Assembly (NCBI RefSeq): GCF_001854885.1
Contig: NZ_MDDV01000035.1
Span: 174,940-238,939 of the forward strand
Direction of reading: 5' to 3'
Length of the DNA: 64,000 nt
From: Ensifer sp. LCM 4579
GTDB lineage: Bacteria; Pseudomonadota; Alphaproteobacteria; Rhizobiales; Rhizobiaceae
Within the stretch, counting starts at the first letter, position 1. The number at the start of each line of letters is the position of its first letter. Made by a program: the position numbers and the translations under genes. The notes under the pieces are model-generated. The model was not told the DNA's origin and did not search any database. It worked only from the letters and a program-made list of their open reading frames with translations. Below are positions 58,831 to 64,000 of this stretch, one piece after another.

Positions 58831-58940
58831 CCCTCCACGCGCGGCAAGAGGGACTGGGTGCATTCTGTAGTACAACTCTCCTTCTTCTCCCCGTCAGGAC
58901 AGAGAGAAGGAACCCTCAGGCGGATGAGGGGCGGATCCGG
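58831..58940. repeat. palindromic repeat, inverse copy of the 3.74-3.83 kb element
   Basis: CTTCTTCTCCCCGTCAGGACAGAGAGAAGGAA and the end CAGGCGGATGAGGGG mirror the CTCATCCGCCTG...GAGAAGG layout near 3.75 kb, in opposite orientation. It lies between the cyclase gene and the pnt operon, both ending here. Confidence 0.45.
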
Positions 58941-58969
58941 GAGGAAGGTCTCAATCCTGCCCGATCCGC

Positions 58970-59026
58970 TCTACAGCGCTGCGCGTCTTCTCAGACGCGC
59001 AAAGATCGCTGCCATGCCTTGAATCT
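58970..59026. repeat. RIME-like mosaic repeat, left module
   Basis: CTACAGCGCTGCGCGTCTTCTCAGACGCGCAAAGATCGCTG matches the left half of the mosaic repeat; the right half is replaced by the CCGAAAATCGG palindrome that follows directly. Confidence 0.65.
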
Positions 59027-59074
59027 GCGCATCGAGCTTTCCGAAAATCGGGCACGATTTTCGGGCCGATGCGC
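59027..59074. repeat. CCGAAAATCGG palindromic element, copy 2
   Basis: GCGCATCG...CCGAAAATCGG-GCA-CGATTTTCGG...CGATGCGC ends at the pntB stop codon. It matches the element at 17130-17177 and may terminate or protect the pnt mRNA. Confidence 0.65.
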
Positions 59075-60474
59075 TAATGGTTTATCGCCTTGACGATCTC
59101 CTCGGTCACCTTCTTGGCGTCGCCCAAGAGCATCATCGTGCCGTCCTTGTAGAACAGCGTGTTGTCGATACCGGCATAGCCGGAGCCGAGCGAGCGCTTG
59201 ACGAACAGGCAGGTCTTGGCCTTATCGACGTCGAGGATCGGCATGCCGTAGATCGGCGAGGTCTTGTCGTCGCGCGCCGCCGGGTTGGTGACGTCGTTGG
59301 CGCCGATGACATAGGCGACGTCGGCCTGCGCGAACTCGGAATTGATGTCCTCGAGCTCGAACACCTCGTCATAGGGCACGTTCGCTTCGGCGAGCAGCAC
59401 GTTCATGTGCCCCGGCATGCGGCCGGCGACCGGATGGATCGCGTATTTGACCTCGACACCCGCCTCCTTGAGCTTGTCGGCAAGCTCGCGGAGCGCATGC
59501 TGCGCCTGCGCGACCGCCATGCCATAGCCCGGCACGATGATCACCTTCGAGGCGTTCTGCATTAGGAAGGCGGCGTCGTCAGCCGAGCCCTGCTTGACCG
59601 TCTTCTGCACGCCGTCGTCGCCTGCGGCAGCCGCCGTCTCGCCGCCGAAGCCGCCGAGAATCACCGAGATGAAGGAGCGGTTCATGCCCTTGCACATGAT
59701 GTAGGAGAGGATCGCACCGGAGGAGCCGACCAGCGCGCCGGTGATGATGAGCGCAAGGTTGCCGAGGGTGAAGCCGATGCCGGCCGCCGCCCAGCCGGAA
59801 TAGGAGTTCAGCATCGACACCACCACCGGCATGTCGGCGCCGCCGATCGGGACGATGATCAACACGCCGAGCGCCAGCGACAGGGCGACGATCGCCCAGA
59901 AATTAAAATGACTCTCGGTCAGCGCCAGGCCGATAATGAAGAAGATGACGAGGGCGCCAAGCGCCAGGTTGATCAAATGGCGGTAGGGCAAAAGGATCGG
60001 CTTGCCGGACATGCGGCCGTCGAGCTTCAGGAAGGCGATCACCGAGCCGGTGAAGGTGATCGCGCCGATCGCGACGCCGAGCGCCATCTCGACCAGCGCC
60101 TGCGCGTGGATCGATCCGACCTCGCCGATGCCGAAGGAGGACGGCGTATAGAGCGCAGCGGCGGCGACCAGCACCGCTGCGAGACCGACCAGCGAATGGA
60201 AGCCCGCGACGAGCTGCGGCATCGCCGTCATTGGGATGCGCTTGGCGATATAGGCGCCGACGCCGCCGCCGACGGCGAGACCGAGCACGATCAGCAGGAA
60301 GCCGCCCATCGATGGCTGCGCCAGGAAGAGCGTCGTGACGATGGCAATCGCCATGCCGACCATGCCGTAGGTATTACCCTTGCGGCTGGTGGTCGGGTGC
60401 GACAGCCCCCGGAGCGCCATGATGAACAGCACGCCGGAGACGAGATAGAGGAAGGCTGCAAAGTTCGCGTTCAT
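59074..60474 (-). CDS. pntB: NAD(P) transhydrogenase subunit beta
   Basis: The 466-residue membrane subunit, with about nine helices and a C-terminal NADP-binding domain (dIII), couples proton entry to hydride transfer from NADH to NADP. The dIII domain has VIIVPGYGMAVAQAQHALREL and HPVAGRMPGHMNVLLAEANVPYDEV (the latter given as HPVAGRMPGHMNVLL). The end DAKKVTEEIVKAINH is typical. It is last in pntAA-pntAB-pntB, 10 bases after pntAB. Confidence 0.96.
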   Translation of the reverse strand: MNANFAAFLYLVSGVLFIMALRGLSHPTTSRKGNTYGMVGMAIAIVTTLFLAQPSMGGFLLIVLGLAVGGGVGAYIAKRIPMTAMPQLVAGFHSLVGLAAVLVAAAALYTPSSFGIGEVGSIHAQALVEMALGVAIGAITFTGSVIAFLKLDGRMSGKPILLPYRHLINLALGALVIFFIIGLALTESHFNFWAIVALSLALGVLIIVPIGGADMPVVVSMLNSYSGWAAAGIGFTLGNLALIITGALVGSSGAILSYIMCKGMNRSFISVILGGFGGETAAAAGDDGVQKTVKQGSADDAAFLMQNASKVIIVPGYGMAVAQAQHALRELADKLKEAGVEVKYAIHPVAGRMPGHMNVLLAEANVPYDEVFELEDINSEFAQADVAYVIGANDVTNPAARDDKTSPIYGMPILDVDKAKTCLFVKRSLGSGYAGIDNTLFYKDGTMMLLGDAKKVTEEIVKAINH

Positions 60475-60484
60475 CGGTCCCGCC

Positions 60485-60895
60485 TCACTTTTCTTTCTTC
60501 TTGTACATGGCGAGCATGCGCTGAGTGACGAGGAAGCCGCCGAAGATGTTCACCGAGGCAAGCACGAGCGCGATGAAACCGAAGCCGGTGGCAAGCCCGG
60601 AAGCGGAGATACCGACGGCAAGCAGTGCGCCGACGACGATCACCGAGGAGATCGCGTTTGTCACCGCCATCAGCGGCGTGTGCAGCGCCGGCGTCACCGA
60701 CCAGACGACGTAATAGCCGACAAAGATCGCCAGGACGAAGATCGCCAGGCGGAAGACGAAGGGATCGATCGCGCCGCCGGTCGCACCATGGGCAACGGCC
60801 CCGGCCGCGTCCGGCACGTATTCGGCGGCAGTCCTGACCGCCTCAACCGCCCGTTCGAGGTCTGTCAGTGCCCTGTCCAACAGTTCATTCGCCAT
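60485..60895 (-). CDS. pntAB: NAD(P) transhydrogenase subunit alpha part 2
   Basis: The 136-residue short membrane subunit has three to four helices, including [20 protein letters not shown] and [25 protein letters not shown]. In split-type transhydrogenases this carries the alpha membrane helices. A TGATG overlap couples it to pntAA: the ATG at 60895 shares bases with the pntAA stop. The acidic, Ala-rich N-terminus is an extension common in rhizobia. Confidence 0.95.
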   Translation of the reverse strand: MANELLDRALTDLERAVEAVRTAAEYVPDAAGAVAHGATGGAIDPFVFRLAIFVLAIFVGYYVVWSVTPALHTPLMAVTNAISSVIVVGALLAVGISASGLATGFGFIALVLASVNIFGGFLVTQRMLAMYKKKEK

Positions 60896-62043
60896 CACTT
60901 GTCCCCCTCTTTCGCGCCGCCGAAGGCCGGGTGCACGATCGTGCCGCCGTGGGTCAGCGCCGTCGCCTTGACGAGTTCGTCCTCCATGTTCACCGCCAGC
61001 CGCTTGTCCTCCTTCGAGACCAGCGTCTCCAGGAAGGTGACAAGGTTCTTGGCATAGAGCAGCGAGGCGGAGGCGGCGATGCGGCCCGGCACATTGAGGT
61101 GGCCGACGACTTTCACGCCGCCGATCTCGACGACCCTGCCGGCTTCCGCCCCCTCGACATTGCCGCCGCGCTCGACGGCGAGGTCGACGACGACCGAGCC
61201 GGGCTTCAGCGCTTCGAGCATCGCGCGGGTCACCAGCCGAGGCGCCGGCCGCCCCGGGATCAGCGCCGTGGTGATGACGATGTCCTGCTTGGCGATGTGC
61301 TCGGCGACGAGCGCCGCCTGTTTCACCTGGTACTCTTTCGACATTTCCTTGGCGTAGCCGCCGGCGGTCTCGGCCGCCTTGAACTCCTCGTCCTCGACGG
61401 CGATGAACTTGGCGCCGAGCGAGGCGACCTGTTCCTTGGCTGCAGGGCGGACGTCGGTCGCCGACACCATGGCACCGAGACGCCGCGCCGTGGCGATCGC
61501 CTGCAGGCCGGCGACGCCGGCGCCCATGACGAAGACCTTGGCCGCCGGCACGGTGCCGGCCGCCGTCATCATCATCGGCAGCGCCCGGTCGTATTCATAG
61601 GCCGCGTCTATCACCGCCTGGTAGCCCGCGAGGTTCGCCTGCGAGGACAAAACGTCCATCGACTGCGCCCGGGTGATGCGCGGCATCAGTTCCATGGCGA
61701 AAGCGGTCAAGCCCGCCTTCGCCATCGCGGCGATCGCCTCCTCGTTGCCATAGGGATCCATGATGGCGATCACCAGCGCTCCGGGCTTGTAGCCCTTGAT
61801 CTCGTCCACCGTCGGACGGCGCACCTTCAAAACGACGTCGGCGCTCTTGGCGTCCTTCGCTGTGCCGATCCGCGCACCGGCCTTCTCGTAATCCGTATCG
61901 AGAATGCGCGACGTCAGCCCCGCACCGGCCTCGACCACCACCTCGAAACCGAGTGACGCCAGCTTCCTGACGCTCTCGACCGAGCCGGCGACACGCGGCT
62001 CATTCGGGTCGGATTCCTTGGCTATAAAGACGATCTCGCTCAA
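60895..62043 (-). CDS. pntAA: NAD(P) transhydrogenase subunit alpha part 1
   Basis: The 382-residue soluble NAD(H)-binding domain dI begins [19 protein letters not shown]. Two Rossmann regions follow; [22 protein letters not shown] is the NAD motif, and [16 protein letters not shown] is conserved. The start is taken as the TTG at 62043 with GGAGGGGG nine bases upstream, because the protein then begins at the standard residue; upstream in-frame ATG at 62169 would add 42 unconserved residues. First gene of the pnt operon. Confidence 0.93.
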   Translation of the reverse strand: MSEIVFIAKESDPNEPRVAGSVESVRKLASLGFEVVVEAGAGLTSRILDTDYEKAGARIGTAKDAKSADVVLKVRRPTVDEIKGYKPGALVIAIMDPYGNEEAIAAMAKAGLTAFAMELMPRITRAQSMDVLSSQANLAGYQAVIDAAYEYDRALPMMMTAAGTVPAAKVFVMGAGVAGLQAIATARRLGAMVSATDVRPAAKEQVASLGAKFIAVEDEEFKAAETAGGYAKEMSKEYQVKQAALVAEHIAKQDIVITTALIPGRPAPRLVTRAMLEALKPGSVVVDLAVERGGNVEGAEAGRVVEIGGVKVVGHLNVPGRIAASASLLYAKNLVTFLETLVSKEDKRLAVNMEDELVKATALTHGGTIVHPAFGGAKEGDK

Positions 62044-62344
62044 TAGTCCCCCTCCACCGGCCCGCACCAGGTCTGGATGGCGGGCATCTGGTTCGATTTG
62101 CCGAATGGGCCGCTCGCGCAGACCCTCTCGCGTGACGAGCCGGATCGCCCCCGATCCAAGCAAAGCCATGCGGCACTAATCAAAAGTATCGCAGCGATGG
62201 AATCGCTGCAGCGCGGGCACTCTTCGCTCGAAGGCGGTTTTCACCGCCGCCGAAACCAATGCTCCTCACAGGGTGAGGGAAAACCGGCAGCCCTCCGGCA
62301 GCGAAGACGGGGCATCCTCGCCCCCGTCTTCGGCAAGGCAGGTG
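62044..62344. other. spacer with a hairpin between pntAA and the aa3 subunit IV-like gene
   Basis: The region holds the pnt promoter and the 3' hairpin of the upstream small gene: CGAAGACGGGG-GCGAGGATG-CCCCGTCTTCG on the minus strand (62332-62302). No reading frame in it looks real. Confidence 0.5.
62302..62332 (-). terminator. hairpin after the aa3 subunit IV-like gene
   Basis: CGAAGACGGGG pairs perfectly with CCCCGTCTTCG over 11 bp around a nine-base loop, 13 bases past the stop codon. A TTTT occurs only further downstream. Confidence 0.6.
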
Positions 62345-62569
62345 TTAACGCAGGAAGAAATAACCCGCGACGTTGAGGAGGATGAAAAGGATCAGCGAGC
62401 TGAAGAAGCCCATGGTCGTGAAGAAGCCAGCGGCCATGGCGATCAGCAGTGCGACGCAAAACAGCGTGCCGTATTTGGTTGCGTTGAGGAAGAAGTTGTA
62501 GGTCTTCTCGTGCTCGGAATAGTCCATCGGAGCGCCCGTCTCGACCGGTCCCGAATGATGCTCTGCCAT
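62345..62569 (-). CDS. aa3-type cytochrome c oxidase subunit IV-like peptide
   Basis: The 74-residue product has a polar start and the signature MDYSEHEKTYNFFLNATKYG of bacterial aa3 subunit IV, then two hydrophobic stretches (TLFCVALLIAMAAGFF and LILFILLNVAGYFFL). Canonical members have one helix; this one has a C-terminal second helix. It would associate with the aa3 oxidase in the inner membrane. Location just upstream of pnt is common in rhizobia; the oxidase core genes are elsewhere. Confidence 0.82.
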   Translation of the reverse strand: MAEHHSGPVETGAPMDYSEHEKTYNFFLNATKYGTLFCVALLIAMAAGFFTTMGFFSSLILFILLNVAGYFFLR

Positions 62570-62769
62570 CGTCAAATACTCCAGAATGCTGCGGCACCGC
62601 CAAGGGGCGGGCACATGATCCACGAACGGAGCGCCTGTGCACAACGCACAAGATACCCCCTTTGGTTTCCGCATACACAATGCGCGGGGCATTCGCAATG
62701 AAAACCCGCCCGCTTGCACGGCGGCATGGTCGGTGGAGCAACGGGAACGACGCCGGAAAGCGCCATATC

Positions 62770-63537
62770 CTATGTCTCGCGCGGGAAATTCTTGCCGTAT
62801 CCGCCTTGCGCGATGCGCGCCGTCGGCAGGATGGTCAGCGGCGCAAACGGCACCTCCTCGCGACCGGCAAACATCAGCCGCCGCTCGAAGGGCTCGGAGT
62901 CGAAAATCGGATAGCGGTCGAGAATCGAGGGACGCTGGCCGCGCACCTGCGCCACCAGAAGCGCCCCGTCGGCATTGTAGACGCCGAGATTTTCGCGTAG
63001 CGCCACAACGGTCTCCGATTGGAAGATTCGCTTGTAGAAGGCCGCGTGACGCGGACGGCACGCAGTCAGGCAACGGTCGGCGGAAAAATATTCGCAAGCC
63101 ATGGCGACCGGACGCAGGGTCAGGTAGGGCAGCGCCCTGAAGTCGTCTCCGAGTAGATCCGGATCAACCGCCAGCCGCCCGGGGTCGATGAGCACCATGC
63201 CGGCATCCAGAAAGGCATTGATTTCCGCACCGAAGATGATGCCGGACGTGCTGGCGCGATGGTCGGGCGTCACATGGTGCACACGCACGGTGCTTGCCAG
63301 TCGTTCGTCGAGATAGATGCCGAAGACATAGGCTTGGCTGTCGAAATCCAGTTCGTCGAGAAGCCTGGCGCCGGTCAGCTCCATCAGGTTCACCGCCTTG
63401 TAGGCCTTGTATCTCAGTCGCGCAATGTCCTCCATGTCCTCGCTGCTCTCAACGCGCCGGTATTCGACCCGGTCGAGCAGCAGCATAAGCCTTTCCGAAA
63501 AACTGCCGGATTTCGCCTGGTGTACCCTGTCGCCCAT
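62770..63537 (-). CDS. N-acyl amino acid synthase (FeeM-like), GNAT/autoinducer-synthase fold
   Basis: From the ATG at 63537 (GGGGAG upstream) the protein has 255 residues. It matches the FeeM/N-acyl amino acid synthase-like group, which transfers acyl chains from acyl-ACP to amino acids and shares fold with acyl-homoserine-lactone synthases. Segments are VEYRRVESSEDMEDIARLRYKAY (N-terminal helix), AYVFGIYLDERLASTVRVHHV, and IDPGRLAVDPDLLGDDFRALPYLTLRP and the C-terminal LRENLGVYNADGALLVAQVRG. No signal peptide is seen. Three CtrA-type boxes precede it. The product is unproven; family assignment is by pattern recall. Confidence 0.72.
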   Translation of the reverse strand: MGDRVHQAKSGSFSERLMLLLDRVEYRRVESSEDMEDIARLRYKAYKAVNLMELTGARLLDELDFDSQAYVFGIYLDERLASTVRVHHVTPDHRASTSGIIFGAEINAFLDAGMVLIDPGRLAVDPDLLGDDFRALPYLTLRPVAMACEYFSADRCLTACRPRHAAFYKRIFQSETVVALRENLGVYNADGALLVAQVRGQRPSILDRYPIFDSEPFERRLMFAGREEVPFAPLTILPTARIAQGGYGKNFPRET

Positions 63538-63551
63538 ACCGCTCCCCAAGG

Positions 63552-63648
63552 TTAACAAAACGTTAACCTATTGAGTAGCGAACGACCGACAACACCAAAT
63601 TGGCACAGTTGACGGTTAACCTCTTGTTAACCTTAACAAAAGGTTAAC
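63552..63648. promoter_or_regulatory. three CtrA-type boxes (TTAA-N7-TTAAC) upstream of the FeeM-like gene
   Basis: Perfect TTAA-N7-TTAAC boxes occur at 63552-63567, 63616-63631 and 63633-63648. The first lies 15-30 bases before the start codon, overlapping the probable leader; the other two lie 79-111 bases upstream. CtrA is the alphaproteobacterial cell-cycle regulator and binds this motif, so cell-cycle control is a strong inference. Confidence 0.7.
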
Positions 63649-63790
63649 AACCATGGTTAAGATAAGGTGTTAGCCCCGGCACCGCTTGTCTATGGTGTCG
63701 CGGCCCTACGGGCGCCAAGCAGGGCGGAGTGCTTTGAAGCCCTGCGCTGTCTTCAGGTCGGCTGCGCATTTTCGGAAATATGCAGCCGCG

Positions 63791-64000
63791 TCAGGCAATG
63801 AGAGTCTGCGAGGTTTGCGCGCTTCGCTTGCGCGCTCTCTTCTGGCAGAGAGCGGCAGCCGCGGATGCCGGCATCGGCGCCGAGAAGACGAAGCCCTGGA
63901 TCAGATCGGCACAGCCATGCTCGCTCAGAAGTTGCAACTGGTCGACCGTTTCGACACCCTCGATGACGACCTTCAGCCCCAGCGATCGAGCAAGGGCGAC
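63791..64000 (-). CDS. EAL-domain c-di-GMP phosphodiesterase, C-terminal fragment at window edge
   Basis: The last 69 codons are visible; the rest lies right of the window. VALARSLGLKVVIEGVETVDQL carries the conserved EGVET, and LLSEHGCADLIQGFVFSAPMP is the classical EAL C-terminal QGF-P motif. The tail is Ala/Arg-rich. EAL proteins hydrolyse cyclic di-GMP; whether a GGDEF or membrane part precedes it cannot be seen. Stop TGA at 63793-63791. Confidence 0.9.
   Translation of the reverse strand, partial: VALARSLGLKVVIEGVETVDQLQLLSEHGCADLIQGFVFSAPMPASAAAALCQKRARKRSAQTSQTLIA

Noticed and set aside
63551..63660. TTAAC-rich stretch as a replication origin or partition site
   Set aside because: Spacing fits CtrA boxes exactly, and no DnaA boxes, AT-rich unwinding region or rep/par genes accompany it.

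Overview
The window looks like chromosomal DNA of an alphaproteobacterium of the Rhizobiales, most probably Sinorhizobium (Ensifer). The reasons are high GC, RIME-like intergenic mosaic repeats (eight copies), a CpdR1-type receiver protein, an mmgR/suhB-class small RNA next to hisN, CtrA-type TTAA-N7-TTAA boxes, a three-subunit transhydrogenase and a soxBDAG sarcosine oxidase operon. The genus is inferred from recalled protein and repeat resemblance, not from a database search. No prophage, insertion sequence, rRNA or CRISPR array was seen. Most of the window is core metabolism.

Layout. 1-3.7 kb: partial galU, a secreted MltB-type lytic transglycosylase, and an SGNH/DUF459 protein that lacks its catalytic Ser and His. 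3.8-10.1 kb: gltD-gltB glutamate synthase. 10.6-16.3 kb: threonine aldolase, the IbpA small heat-shock protein with an apparent RpoH promoter and ROSE-type RNA thermometer, a lysophospholipase-like hydrolase, hisN, the mmgR-like sRNA, an N-formylglutamate amidohydrolase relative, and cpdR1. 16.6-25.8 kb: tRNA-Val(GAC), a 55-residue membrane protein, a redoxin, a zinc-ribbon/cyclase/ATPase/TPR signalling protein, ilvD, a frameshifted GFA gene, a membrane-anchored protein plus DUF421 protein, and a MarR regulator. 26-28.2 kb: DUF899, DUF1579 and double-VOC proteins. 28.3-35 kb: a transglutaminase-DUF2126 / circularly permuted ATP-grasp-alpha-E / transglutaminase operon. 35.1-36.4 kb: an isolated TadG-like von Willebrand protein.

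36.6-48.0 kb is a complete glycogen locus, glgP-glgB-glgC-glgA-pgm-glgX, covering synthesis, branching, phosphorolysis, debranching and the Glc-6-P/Glc-1-P interconversion. It is followed by a MaoC-like hydratase and a divergent MerR/MFS pair whose shared promoter has the 19-bp spacer typical of MerR control. 50.4-55.6 kb is soxBDAG on the minus strand. 56-58.8 kb holds rpsU, a TPR lipoprotein and a second class III cyclase. 59.1-62.6 kb holds pntAA-pntAB-pntB and an aa3 oxidase subunit IV-like peptide.

The right end carries a FeeM/N-acyl amino acid synthase-like gene behind three perfect CtrA-type boxes, followed by the C-terminus of an EAL phosphodiesterase. The two regions most worth follow-up are this CtrA-boxed putative acyl-amino-acid synthase and the transglutaminase/ATP-grasp operon, a predicted peptide-modification system with no assigned substrate.
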